DNA from: JALHNI01 sp044226365
GTDB taxonomy: Bacteria; Acidobacteriota; Terriglobia; Bryobacterales; Bryobacteraceae
NCBI GenBank assembly: GCA_044226365.1
Contig: JBGAHE010000001.1
Span: 62,001-126,000, forward strand
Length of the DNA: 64,000 nucleotides
Reading direction: 5' to 3'
The notes under the pieces were generated by a model. It did not search any database, had not been told where the DNA came from, and saw nothing but the letters and a program-made list of their open reading frames with translations. The position numbers and the translations under genes were made by a program. Positions 25,240 through 35,966 of the stretch are shown piece by piece; positions within the stretch are counted from its first letter, which is position 1, and the number at the start of each line of letters is the position of its first letter.

Positions 25240-26361
25240 TTATTTCTTGGGCTTATATCCTTGCCAGATGTATTCGAGTGCCGCGGGCAAAGTCGCCGCC
25301 TTCACGGCGCGGTCCGTGTGACCGGCGTTCTTCGCGAAGACGAACTGGTAGTGATAGCGCTTCTCGGCCAGCACTTTAGCCATCCGCTCGTTCGCGAGCA
25401 CCCAGTCGTGATAATCGTCCCGGGTGATCAGGTTGTCGCGATCGCTCACGTGCATCCACAGGCGGATCGGCTTGCGCGGGCTTTTGGGGATCAGATTCTC
25501 GTGGAATTCCCAGGCGCCGTGCGGGGTCTCGGGGTTGTACGGCCATTGCTGGTTCACGTAGGTGCCCGAATAGGTGAGCACGCGGTGATACCACTCCGGG
25601 TGATACCAAGCCATGATCAGCGCGGCAGAGCCGCCCGAACTGCCGCCCATGGTCGCCCGTCCGTCCGGATCCTTGGTCAGCTTCACGTTGTACTGCTTCT
25701 CCACCAGCGGCAGCACTTCCTTCTCCACGAATTCCGCATACAGGCCGGACATCGTGTCGTACTCCAAACCGCGCTGGCTGCCCTGCGCGTCGCCGGAGCC
25801 ATTGCCGATCGAAATGGCGATCATCACCGGTACGCGCTTCTCGTGGATGAGATTGTCGAGCGCGTTGAACAGGCCGTTGTCGATACCGTCGGCGCCAATG
25901 ATGAACGGAGCCGCCGTGCCCGGCACGTACTGCTTGGGGACGTAGACGCCCACCTTGCGGGTGTAGGGGCGCGGAAAGCTGTTGACGATCAGTTTGTTGG
26001 GATCGCTCGGGTCGGGCCGGGCGAACGTGCCGGGCTCGCGCGCGATGCCGGGGTAGATCTTGCTGTCGGTCGACTGCATCTCGAAGGTATAGCGCTCGCC
26101 GTGCGGCACGCCTTCCTTCACGGCCATCTCCGGCGCGGGCGAATAAGTGGGACCGATGATGAAGTTGCCATCCAACTTGGGCGAGGGCACCGTGTTGTCG
26201 GGCAATTCCTTCGCTTCCACATATCCCGGGGTGTGTGGGGCACGGGTCGGCGGGGGCTGCCGTTTCGGCCGGTCTACCGGCGGAGCGGCGGGCGCCGGAT
26301 TCGGTGTTTGCGCCAGCGACAGACAACTCAATAAACACGCAACGGAGAGAAGACGGAACAT
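25240..26361 (-). CDS. Secreted esterase (enterochelin esterase/feruloyl esterase-like alpha/beta hydrolase)
   Basis: 373 aa. A signal peptide (MFRLLSVACLLSCLSLAQ) and a proline-rich linker precede an alpha/beta-hydrolase. Visible segments are YTRKVGVYVPKQYVP, the nucleophile elbow GRATMGGSSGGSAAL with S242, an acid-bearing VSDRDNLITRDDYHDW, and FAKNAGHTDRAV with the likely catalytic histidine. The family hydrolyses ester bonds of sugar or phenolic esters. ATG 26361 has GAGG five bases upstream; an upstream in-frame ATG would precede the signal. It is divergent from the TonB-dependent receptor 413 nt away. Confidence 0.85.
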   Translation of the reverse strand: MFRLLSVACLLSCLSLAQTPNPAPAAPPVDRPKRQPPPTRAPHTPGYVEAKELPDNTVPSPKLDGNFIIGPTYSPAPEMAVKEGVPHGERYTFEMQSTDSKIYPGIAREPGTFARPDPSDPNKLIVNSFPRPYTRKVGVYVPKQYVPGTAAPFIIGADGIDNGLFNALDNLIHEKRVPVMIAISIGNGSGDAQGSQRGLEYDTMSGLYAEFVEKEVLPLVEKQYNVKLTKDPDGRATMGGSSGGSAALIMAWYHPEWYHRVLTYSGTYVNQQWPYNPETPHGAWEFHENLIPKSPRKPIRLWMHVSDRDNLITRDDYHDWVLANERMAKVLAEKRYHYQFVFAKNAGHTDRAVKAATLPAALEYIWQGYKPKK

Positions 26362-26773
26362 GCGGAACCTCATTTCTACCACCGGCGCCCCTCGCAAGAG
26401 TCGGCACGGCTCGGATCGATCTTATCTCAACCAAGGCGCCTTTTCGCAGCAGCCCTTACCGGCTGCCGTGGAGCATCGGGCTACCCGCGAACCTCCGGCC
26501 GAAAAGCGGTCGCTGGGGCCAGTTCCAGGACGTTCGTGAGCCTTAGATTGAGCCACGAATTTAGCTGATATGACAATCTAATTACACTGTGAAGTGACTA
26601 CGGCAAGGGGTGAAGTGCCCCATCAACTCTGGCGATCCACCCCAGCCGAAGGCGAGGTTGAATGGAATATTGTTCATTACAAAGAACTTGTTTGCCAGGC
26701 CATCGGACGGTCGCCGATCTTATCTGGGGCGAACCGCCCTGCAGATTATGTTAAGAATTGCTAGCCTAAGAGA
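26362..26773. other. 412-nt intergenic region, AT-richer than surroundings
   Basis: No credible gene was found. The right half (about 26540-26770) is distinctly AT-richer than neighbouring DNA and must hold promoters for the esterase (minus) and receptor (plus). I could not fix a convincing -35/-10 pair. TTATGTTAA at 26746-26754 resembles the XerD half of a dif site but the other half does not match. No riboswitch consensus was recognised. Confidence 0.5.
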
Positions 26774-29700
26774 ATGTTACGTCTCGGTGCCTTAATGGCG
26801 TGTTTGTTCTCCGCGACTTTGGTGGGCCAAGTGACTGGCCGCTTAACTGGTACGGTCCAGGACCCTTCAGGTGCTCCGGTTCCGGCGGTCAAGGTCGAAG
26901 TCTTCCTCGGCGGCGGTTCTACCGCATTGCTGCAAACCGAAACCAACCAGGATGGCCTGTTCACATTTTCTGCTCTCCGCCCCGAAGCCTACGATGTGGC
27001 GATCACGGGAAGTGGCTTTGCCAAAGTGTCCTTGCGCCTGGTGAAAGTCGATGCTCTCCGCGAAACCTCGCTTGGTGTGATCAAGCTCGAACTCTCTACT
27101 GCTTCGCAAGTTGTCGAAGTCTCCGGCGAAGCCTTGGCCGTGCAACTGGGCGGCAGCGAGCTCGTCTCGACCATTCCCCGTCAGCAGGTGCAGAATCTCC
27201 CGACGTCGTCGCGCCAGTTGAGCACGCTGTTTTCCACCCAGGCGGGTGTGAGTGACGGCCGCGGTCCGATGGCCATCAACGGGATGCGCACCTCAGCCTC
27301 CAACGTGACGCTGGACGGCATCAACATCCAGGACAACTTCATTCGCACCAACGCGCTGGACTTCATGCCCATTCGCCCCACGGTGGACCAGGTTGAAGAA
27401 ATGTCCATCGCCGTCGGCAACGCCGGTTCCACGGTGGGTGGCGGCGCTTCGCAGATTACCCTCATTACCCGCTCCGGTTCAAATACGCTGCACGGCTCCG
27501 GCTATTGGTTCAATCAGAACCAGGCCTACAACGCCAACGAGTTCTTTAATAACCGTTCCGGCGTGGCCAAGCCCAAGCTGAATCAGAATCAGGTGGGCGC
27601 GTCGCTGGGCGGCAAGATTATCAAGGATAAGCTCTTCTTCTTCGGCAACTTTGAGTCGCTGCGGCTGAAGCAGCAGCAGAGTCAATTGCGCACGGTGCTG
27701 ACGCCAGAAGCGCGCGCCGGCAATTTCCTTTATCGCTCAGCGCCCGGGGCCCCGATTCAATCGGTGAATGTGCTGACCGCGCGCGGCGTGGCACTGGATC
27801 CCACGATCAAGGCGATGATCGATTCTCTGCCCATGCCGAACTCGACCGATGCCGGAGACGGGATTTTGACTTCCGGCTATCGTTTCAATGCCCAGGCCAA
27901 TACGATTCGCGATCAGTTCGTGAACAAGTGGGACTACTATTTGAGCTCGAAGCACAGCTTCGCCGGTACCTACAATCGCACGTCCGAATATAACGACCGC
28001 CCGGACATCACGACTCGCTTTTATGGGCAGGTGCCGCCGAACAACACGGACGCCACCCGCAACTTCCTCAGCCTCGTGTGGCGGGCGACGTTGACGCCGA
28101 CGCTCACCAACGAAGTCCGCGGTGGTTTCCTCCGAAGCCCCAGCATCTTCGGCCGCGCCGACGCCATCCCCGGCGCCATTGTCAATCCAACGGCGACGAC
28201 GATCTTTACGCTGCCCACCAACTCCTTCCTGTCCCAGGGCCGCCGGACGCGGACTTACTCGATCCAGGACAACGCGAACTGGCTCAAAGGCAAACACGAC
28301 ATCTCGTTTGGCTTCCAGTCCCAGTGGATCCGTAACTTTGCCTACAATGACGCCGGTTCGATTCCGACGGCGACGCTCGGGATCAGCGCCGCGCAGACCG
28401 GTCTGACGGCCGCGCAGTTGCCGGGTATCACTGCCCAGGATCTGAGTCGCGCGCAGGACTACCTGGCCACCATGGCGGGTTTCATCACCAACGTTCAGCA
28501 GAGCTTCTACGTGAACGACGCTGCGAAGGGCTTTGATAAGGGCGTGGGCGAGCGCCGGAACTTCCGCAACAACACCCATGCCTTCTACGTGCAGGACCGC
28601 TGGAAGGTTATGCCCCGCCTGACGCTGACGCTCGGCCTGCGTTACGAATACTGGACGGTCCTGCAGGAAGAGAACAATCTCTTCTTCCTGCCCAACAGCG
28701 TCAACGACAACATCATCTCCACGGTGCTCAACCCGAACGCGACATTCAACTTCGTGGGGACCGAAGGGCGCTACCTTTACAAGCCGGACCGCAACAACTT
28801 CGCGCCGAACTTCGGTTTCGCCTTCGATCCTTTTGGCAACGGAAAGACCGCGATTCGCGGTTCCTACGGCATTGCGTTCTTCAATGACGATAGCCTGACG
28901 GCCATTCGTAACAACTTCAATACCAACGGCGGACTCAATACGACGCTTGCCCAGGTCAACCTCGCGAACACGCTGGCGAATACGCCGTCGATCACGGCCC
29001 CGAGTTTCACCGTGCCGCTGACGCTGCCTGCGCTTTACGCCGGCAATCGCCAAGTGGCTCTCGGCCGTCCCGAATTCGGTTTGGCGACGCCTTATGCTCA
29101 GATGTACTCTTTTGGCATTCAACATGAAATCAAGGGCACGATTGTGGAAGCCCGCTATGTGGGCAACCACGGCACGAAGCTCCTTCGGGCCTATGACTAC
29201 AATCAGGTCGACATCAACAACGGGAATTTCCTTTCGTTGTTCCGCGGCATCCAGGCCTCGGGCGCGACTACGATTCCGGGTCTTGGACCGAATGCGAACC
29301 TTGGTTCCGCTGCCAACCAGCAGTTGATCCGCCAGGGGGAAGTCGGCACGCTGGCCGCTAACCTCCAAATCAATGGCCAGAACGGCACCTTCAACTTCTT
29401 CCGCAATCCCAACGCCCTGGCGGCCAACGTCATCGGCAACGGCGCCAACTCCACCTACAATGCGCTGCAGATCGACGTCCGCCGCCGGGTCCGTGGCTTC
29501 TTCTTCCAGTCGAACTACACCTGGTCGAAGGTTCTCTCGGACACCTCCGGCGACGACCAGAACCGCTTCGAACCGTTCCTGGACCTCGGCAACGGCGCGC
29601 TCGAACGGGCTCGTGCTCCGTTCGATCTGCGTCATGCCTTTAAGTTCAATGCGAGCTACGAACTGCCGTTCGGAGCGGGCAAGCGTTTCAGCGGCGGCCG

Positions 29701-30253
29701 CGTGGTGAATCAGTTCATCGGCGGCTGGATGGTCGCTGCGAACCAGAGCTGGATCTCCGGCTTCCCGTTCTCGGTGCTCTCTCAGCGCGGTACGTTGAAC
29801 CGCGGTCCGCGCGCCACTTCGCGCAACACAGCGGTCAGCACGATGACCTATGAGGACATCGTGGACAAAGTGTTCAAGCTTGACAAGCGCGATGGTGTGC
29901 TCTTCGTCGATCCGAACTACACACTGGCCGGCCGCGGTGTAAATTCGGACGGTACCGCGCCCTTCGCCAACCAAGTGTTCTACAACCCCACGGCGGGCAA
30001 CGTTGGTACGCTGCAACGCCGCATGTTTAGCGGTCCGCGCAGCTTCTTCCTGGATCTTTCGCTCCGCAAGAAGATCGCGCTCACCGAACGCCACTCGCTG
30101 GAATTCGGTGCGGACGCCTTCAACCTGCCGAACCACCCGTCGTTCACCATCGGCGTGGAGCAGGACATCAACAGTGTGAACTTCAACCGCATCACCGGTG
30201 TCAACGGCACCGGTGCGCGGTTCCTGCAGTTCAGCGTTTACTACCGCTTCTAG
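26774..30253 (+). CDS. TonB-dependent receptor, Oar-like, with carboxypeptidase regulatory domain
   Basis: 1159 aa. Signal peptide, then a CarboxypepD_reg/CnaB-like domain at about residues 20-105 (GRLTGTVQDPSGAPVPAVKV, FTFSALRPEAYDVAI). A plug follows at about 130-250 (NGMRTSASNVTLDGINIQDN, GGASQITLITRSGSN), then a long beta-barrel. The barrel includes HAFYVQDRWKVMPRLTLTLG, the typical closing strand with NLPNHPSF, and the terminal aromatic FLQFSVYYRF for outer-membrane insertion. This is the OmpA/Oar-like receptor type expanded in Acidobacteriota. Ligand is unknown; it needs a TonB such as the one at 42853-43935. A hairpin follows the stop. Confidence 0.92.
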   Translation: MLRLGALMACLFSATLVGQVTGRLTGTVQDPSGAPVPAVKVEVFLGGGSTALLQTETNQDGLFTFSALRPEAYDVAITGSGFAKVSLRLVKVDALRETSLGVIKLELSTASQVVEVSGEALAVQLGGSELVSTIPRQQVQNLPTSSRQLSTLFSTQAGVSDGRGPMAINGMRTSASNVTLDGINIQDNFIRTNALDFMPIRPTVDQVEEMSIAVGNAGSTVGGGASQITLITRSGSNTLHGSGYWFNQNQAYNANEFFNNRSGVAKPKLNQNQVGASLGGKIIKDKLFFFGNFESLRLKQQQSQLRTVLTPEARAGNFLYRSAPGAPIQSVNVLTARGVALDPTIKAMIDSLPMPNSTDAGDGILTSGYRFNAQANTIRDQFVNKWDYYLSSKHSFAGTYNRTSEYNDRPDITTRFYGQVPPNNTDATRNFLSLVWRATLTPTLTNEVRGGFLRSPSIFGRADAIPGAIVNPTATTIFTLPTNSFLSQGRRTRTYSIQDNANWLKGKHDISFGFQSQWIRNFAYNDAGSIPTATLGISAAQTGLTAAQLPGITAQDLSRAQDYLATMAGFITNVQQSFYVNDAAKGFDKGVGERRNFRNNTHAFYVQDRWKVMPRLTLTLGLRYEYWTVLQEENNLFFLPNSVNDNIISTVLNPNATFNFVGTEGRYLYKPDRNNFAPNFGFAFDPFGNGKTAIRGSYGIAFFNDDSLTAIRNNFNTNGGLNTTLAQVNLANTLANTPSITAPSFTVPLTLPALYAGNRQVALGRPEFGLATPYAQMYSFGIQHEIKGTIVEARYVGNHGTKLLRAYDYNQVDINNGNFLSLFRGIQASGATTIPGLGPNANLGSAANQQLIRQGEVGTLAANLQINGQNGTFNFFRNPNALAANVIGNGANSTYNALQIDVRRRVRGFFFQSNYTWSKVLSDTSGDDQNRFEPFLDLGNGALERARAPFDLRHAFKFNASYELPFGAGKRFSGGRVVNQFIGGWMVAANQSWISGFPFSVLSQRGTLNRGPRATSRNTAVSTMTYEDIVDKVFKLDKRDGVLFVDPNYTLAGRGVNSDGTAPFANQVFYNPTAGNVGTLQRRMFSGPRSFFLDLSLRKKIALTERHSLEFGADAFNLPNHPSFTIGVEQDINSVNFNRITGVNGTGARFLQFSVYYRF

Positions 30254-30277
30254 GCCCTAGCTACGAAGCTAACTGAC

Positions 30278-30317
30278 GCGCATCCTGTCCCGGATCGATA
30301 ATAGGGGCAGGATGCGC
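30278..30317 (+). promoter_or_regulatory. 14-bp hairpin between receptor and helicase genes enclosing the helicase start codon
   Basis: Arms 30278-30291 (GCGCATCCTGTCCC) and 30304-30317 (GGGGCAGGATGCGC) pair over 14 positions with one U-G wobble around a 12-nt loop. The hairpin begins 25 nt after the receptor stop and could be its terminator (a T-rich GTTTCTCTTT follows). The 3' arm also contains both the purine-rich Shine-Dalgarno and the ATG (30312) of the helicase gene, so the structure would block its translation. Confidence 0.65.
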
Positions 30318-33300
30318 GTTTCTCTTTCTGGCGGTCCGCTACCCGGCGACTTCGACCCGTTGGTCGCCGAGTGGTTCTCGGCCCGCTTTACCCACGCCAC
30401 CGAGCCTCAGCTCCAGGGTTGGCAGCAAATCGCCGCCGGGCGTGACGTCCTGATTTCCGCACCCACTGGGTCCGGCAAAACCCTCGCTGCGTTCCTCATC
30501 TGCCTCGATCGACTCGTCCGTGCGGCCCGCTCGGCGCTGGCGAGCGAGACCTCAGTCGTTTATGTTTCACCCTTGAAGGCGCTCTCAAACGACGTACGCC
30601 GCAACCTTGAAACGCCGCTGGCCGAGATCGCCGCGCTGGCCGCCGAAAAAGGAATTCCGCTCGCGCCCATTCGGACCGCCGTGCGCACCGGCGACACGAC
30701 CCCCGCGCAGCGCCAGGCAATGACCCGCCAAGCGCCGCACGTGCTGGTGACCACACCTGAGTCGCTCTTTATACTGGTGACCGCGGAGAAGCCGCGCGCC
30801 ATGCTGCGCACTACGCAGACCGTGATCGTCGACGAGATCCACGCCATTGCCGATGACAAACGCGGCGCGCATCTGGCCGTCACGCTCGCCCGGTTGGATG
30901 CGCTGGTGGACGCTGGCGGCTTACCCAAGCCCCAGCGCATTGGCCTTTCCGCCACGGTGAGCCCGATCGAAGTGGTGGCCGACTATCTTTCTCCGGGTGC
31001 GGCGATCGTCAACGCGGGTCATCGCCGGGATATGGCCCTGGCGGTGGAGGTGCCGAACGACGAATTGGGCGCCGTCGCCACCAGCGAGATGTGGGAGGAG
31101 ATCTACGACCGCATGGCGGGCCACATCGGCGAAAATCGCACGACTCTGGTCTTCGTCAACACGCGGCGTATGTCGGAGCGCATTTCCCACGCGCTCGCGA
31201 CTCGGCTGGGCGAGAACGTCGTGTTGCCGCATCACGGCAGCCTGGCCCGCAATCTGCGCTTCGACGCCGAGTCCCGGCTGAAGGCGGGGGAATTGCGCGC
31301 GGTGGTGGCGACGGCGTCGCTCGAACTGGGGATCGATATCGGCACCGTCGACCTGGTGATTCAGGTGGGTTCGCCGCGTTCCATTGCCGTGGCTCTCCAG
31401 CGTATCGGCCGATCCGGCCATTGGATCGGCGCGCGCCCGCGCGGCATCCTGCTACCGACCACGCGCGACGAACTCGTCGAGTGTGCCGCCGTCATCCATG
31501 CCATCCGCTCGGGTGACCTTGAGCGCCTGGAGATTCCGGCCAACGCCGTCGACATTCTGGCCCAGCAAGTGGTGGCCGAGTCGTCCACCGGTGACCAGGG
31601 CGAGGCCGCGCTCTATGACCTGATGCGGCGCGCCTATCCGTTTCGGGACTTACCGCTCAAGACCTTCGACCAGGTCGTCACCATGTTGTCGGAAGGCATC
31701 GCCACCTCGCGCGGGCGGAGCGGAACCTTCCTGCATCGCGATCAGGTGAACGGGCGGATTCGGGGACGGCGGGGAGCGCGCCTGGCGGCACTGACGTCGG
31801 GCGGAGCGATCCCGGAGAATGCTGCTTTCACCGTGGTCGCCGAGCCCGATGGCAAGACTGTGGGGACGCTCGACGAGGACTTCGCCATGGAGAGCCTCAC
31901 CGGCGACGTCTTTCTCCTCGGCACGCACTCCTGGCGGATCCGTCATGTGGCGCAGGGTAAAGTGATGGTGGAGGACGCGCATGGCGCGCCCCCTTCGATT
32001 CCGTTTTGGTTGGGCGAAGCGCCCGGCCGTTCGGCCGAATTGTCGCCGCCTTCACGCGCGTTCGCCAACGCCTGATGGATGAGGGTGCTGAAGAGTGGCT
32101 GGAAACCGAATGTGGCTTGGATGCGGCCGGAGCGCGTCAGACCGTGGCTTACACCCGGGCCGGCGCCGCGATGTTGGGAGCATTGCCGACCATCGATACC
32201 GTGGTTGCCGAGCGCTTCTTCGACGAAGCGGGCGGCATGCAGTTAGTGATCCACGCACCCTTTGGCTCGCGCATCAATCGTGCCTGGGGCCTCGCCCTAC
32301 GCAAGCGCTTCTGCCGCACTTTCGACTTCGAGTTGCAGGCGGCCGCCACCGACAACGGCATCGTCATTTCGCTCAGCGATCGGCATGCGTTCCCGCTTGA
32401 GCTGGTCTTCGAGTTTCTGCGTTCGGCCACTGTGCGCGACGTCCTCACCCAGGCATTGCTCGATGCACCGATGTTCGGCACGCGCTGGCGTTGGAATGCG
32501 ACGAGGTCGCTCGCCGTGCTGCGTTTCAACGGCGGTAAGCGCGTCCCGGCGCCCATCCAGCGCATGCGCTCGGACGATTTGCTGGCTTCCGTCTTTCCCG
32601 ATCAAGTGGCTTGCGCGGAGAACCTGTCGGGACCCATCCGCATTCCAGACCATCCCCTCGTCAACGAGACGATCGAGAACTGCCTGCACGAGGCCATGGA
32701 CCTTAGCGGTCTCGAGGCGCTTCTGAGGCGTCTAGAGACCGGTGAGCTTCGCTCCGTCACGCTGGACACGCCCGAGCCATCCGTGCTCGGCCACGAGATT
32801 CTCGGCGCCAACTTTACGCCTACCTGGATGACGCAATCGATCGAGAGCGCCGTGCTCCGCGCCGTGCAACTGGTGGCGCGCTGCCCCGGCGCAGCCGATG
32901 GCGCGGCATGGATCCCGCGGCCGGGCTGAGGAGATCGCCGCCGGGGAAATGGCCGATGTGGGACGCCGACGAACTTCTGATGCGCTTCCGACGCTGATCG
33001 TCCTTCCCAGTCGCTGGTCGCCAGGGCTTGGTACGAGCAACTGCGCCTCGCGGGGCGCGCTTCGCTCGTGGTTCGCGGCGGCCAGCCGTGTGGTGGCGGC
33101 GACTGGTGTCTCGCGATCGCAAGGACGCGGTGCCGATCCTGCGCGGTTGGCTCGAGTGTTCCGGACCGCGCACCATCTCTTCTCTTGCCGCCCAACTCGC
33201 CTTCGCCCCCAGCGAACTGGAGACTGCCCAGATCGGCGAAGGGCAAGTGCTGCGCGGTACCTCGCCGCGGAAACTCATGGAGATCGAATGGTGCAATCGC

Positions 33301-34346
33301 CGCGTTCTCGCTCGAATTCACCGCCTCACGCTTGGCCGGTTGCGTCGGGATCGAGCCGGTGACGGCCCAGCAGTTCCATCCTTGACGCTGGCAGCATACC
33401 GTCCAGGGTTAAATGCGCATGGTGCCGACGGCGTGCTCGAAATCACGTTCGGCAGGCCAGGGCTACGAAGCCCCGGCCGCGGCGGGGAGTCGCAGACCTC
33501 GCGCCGCGTGGGCCGTTACCTCTGGCGCCGCTGCTCGATGAACTTTGCCTCGCCGGGGAAGTGATATGGGGCGCGTTCGCCGCATCCCGCCTTGCTCGAA
33601 GCCGATGGCCGCAAGGTGCGTCCTAATCGTCTGGCTCCCATCTCGCTGCTGCTGCGTGAGGATGCCGGCTGGCTGCTCTACGCGCAGGATCCGGCGGCTA
33701 AGTCGGCGGCGCTGGTTCCGATGCTGCAGGGACGTGCTCGCGATTCTGGAACGCGAACGCGCCGTCTTCTTTGGCGACCTGTCCCGCCTCTCACATCGCC
33801 TGCCCAGCGAGACGGAAGATGCGTTGTGGGAGCTGGTGTACGCGGCCTGAGCGGACCGCCGGGATGGCTTCCTCGGTGCAACCTGCGCGCGCCAGATCGA
33901 CCCGAAGCGTCGCCGGGGAGAAGCGGGGAGAAGGGCCCGGCCCCGTCATGCGGCCGGACGCTGGGCAATCGTGCCGCGCGCGGAAGCAGACCCGGCTCGT
34001 GTGGAACGTTGGGCTCAGCAGTTGCTCAACCGCTGGGGTGTCCTGCTGCGTGACTTGTTGCAACGCGAATCCGGGCGCCGCCCTGGCGTGGACTACTCGC
34101 CGCACGTCTTGGCGTCTCGAGCGCAGAGTCCAGTCCGCGGCCGCCGTCGCCGACTTCACCGGGCAGAAACGATTCGCGCGCCCGGACGCTCTCGAACTCC
34201 TGCGCGCGTTGCGACGTGCAGGCGACCCGGAACCGCTGTTGGACATCCCTAGTGCCGATCCGCTCAACCTCACCGGCATCCTCTTGCCCGGACCAAGGGT
34301 CAGCCCGTTGCTCACCAACCTCACCGTTCTCCGCCCCGCCATCTGA
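30312..34346 (+). pseudogene. lhr: Lhr-type ATP-dependent DNA helicase gene, frame intact to about 32.04 kb then repeatedly frameshifted
   Basis: The first 580 codons are intact: Walker A (APTGSGKT), VVYVSPLKAL, DEIHAIADDKRG (motif II), LSATVSPI (III), ASLELGIDIG and QRIGRSGHW (VI), as in large Lhr helicases. Homology continues in another frame from about 32.04 kb (MQLVIHAPFGSRINRAWGLA, PIQRMRSDDLLASVFPDQ, DHPLVNETIENCLHEAMDL). It shifts again near 32.81 kb and then several more times (TISSLAAQLAFAPSE; EWCNRRVLARIHRLTL; LDELCLAGEVIWGAF; ADPLNLTGILLPGPRV). At least six shifts occur before the end. The 3' limit is approximate. Either a decayed gene or local sequence errors; neighbouring genes show the same problem. 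Confidence 0.85.
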
Positions 34347-34464
34347 CGTTCGCGGTTACCCTGGGCGTCGGGGCCGGAACGCGTTCTGGCGCGCGTCCTA
34401 CGAAGGCGAGCGGAGGCCGTCCAGCGCCCCTCGGTGCTGGGCGGCCCCCGTGGGGGGACGCTGC

Positions 34465-35904
34465 TTAGCCCAGCCGGAGAATTTCCGAAGCGATGCGCAC
34501 GAAAGCTTCGTTCAACGCCGAGGTGGTTGGCGCATACACGAAGAAGCCTTCGGGCTTGCTGGCATCGTACATGGTGTTCGAAACATCGGGCACGTTCGCC
34601 GCGCGACGGAGCAGATCGAACTCGTCGCTGCCGATGCCGTCACCGAAGCCGATCGAATAGGTGATCGTGTTCAATTCGCCGGGAGCGGTGTCGTTGTTGC
34701 GGATGCGGATCGCGGCGTTCGCCACCTCGTTCATCGCCGCATTGACCTGCGTGTCGCGGCTATTGCTCACGATGCGGCCGGCGTCCGGATGACCGCTGGG
34801 CCACCGGGAGACGACTTTATAGCTGCCGCTCGAGACGCTGGTGCCGAAGGTGTCGGTTTCGGGCAGGAAGGCCAGATCCTGGTGAACGCTGCTCTCACTC
34901 GACGTGAAGCGACAGTTGGTCCCCGAGATACGGGCGCCCGTGGTGGGGTTGAAGATGCCGCCCAGGTTCGTGCCGGTGGTGTACACCAGAATCATGCCGG
35001 ACTTGCCTGACGTGTTCGAACAAGGGCTGCGGCTGCTGTTCGCGTGGAAGCTGGAACTGGATGAACGCGTGTACTTCTGCGGAGCCGGAGCCGACAGATT
35101 CCAGCGGATGCCGTTATAGCCCCACGCATCGATGGGCGCCGAAAAGTCGTAGGGCACCGTGTTCGGCTGTCCGTCGGTCATCAGCAGGATCACGTTCAGC
35201 GCGCCGGGCTCATTGATGGCCTTCAACTGTTCATAGCCTTGCCAGTAGCCAGAGCCCGTCGCCGTTGCGCCCACGCAGTCAATTGCGTTGGCCTTGGCCG
35301 GGATACCGGTGGTCGCGTTCTGGAAGTCGCCGGGAGGGTTCTGCAAAGCGAAGTCCGTGGAGTAGCTGGTGGCGTAGCTTACCAGACCCACCCGATCCCG
35401 GTAATTGGCAAAGCGCGAAGCGAACGCCGTCACGGCTGACTTCATGGCCGGGCAGCCACCGTTGGTATCCATCGAACCGGGCGGTCCGCACCATCCCGCC
35501 GCGTTCACGTCGCGCCGGGAAGCCTTACCGACGGCACGAATGCCGACGGCATTCGGATTGATGTATCGCATGAAGAGAGTGGGGGCGGTGACGGCCACGT
35601 CCACCGTCACGGTGCGCGTGCGATAAGCAGTTTCGGCCACCGTCGTCGTGATTATGCGGTCCGTGTTGGTGAATGCGCCGGAAGTTGGCGTTAAAGAAAC
35701 GGGTAGCCGTCAGAGGCGTTGATTCCTGCTGCGCGATGGTCTGTCCGATCGAGATTGCAGGCGGAGAATGGCGGCCGCGTCGGCTACCGCATCGTAATGC
35801 GAGCCTTGATGCCATACATGATGTTGGCGTTCACGCCCAAACCCACCACCGGAGTCGTAATGGTCAAGGCGTCGTCGTTGAATGAGCGCGAAGCCCCTCC
35901 TCAC
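34465..35904 (-). pseudogene. TadG-like pilus-associated protein with VWA-type C-terminus, N-terminal frames broken
   Basis: The last 391 codons (from about 35640) form one frame with a von Willebrand A-like module. Visible segments are MKSAVTAFASRFANYRDRVG, LNVILLMTDGQPNTVPYDF, QVNAAMNEVANAAIRIRN and NTITYSIGFGDGIGSDEFDL. Upstream, in shifted frames, RGFALI, TPVVGLGVNANIMYGIKARI, a DAAA segment and IAQQESTPLTATRFFNANF recall the TadG N-terminus. That region anchors the protein in the membrane and begins the domain. At least three frame breaks lie between 35640 and 35904. GTG 35904 is my best guess for the start. It is third in a minus-strand TadE-TadE-TadG series. Confidence 0.72.
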
Positions 35905-35966
35905 GGCCTCGGCGGAGCGGAGCGTTGCCAGCGATGTGCCGTGGCTACTGTCCTGTTCTTTTTTTG

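Noticed and set aside
27737..30136. 799-codon minus-strand frame opposite the TonB-dependent receptor
   Set aside because: Arg/Val/Glu-rich translation without motifs; explained by codon bias of the receptor gene.
30312..34346. Programmed frameshifting as an explanation for the lhr breaks
   Set aside because: There are too many shifts, in both directions, without slippery heptamers or conserved structures, and adjacent genes show the same problem.
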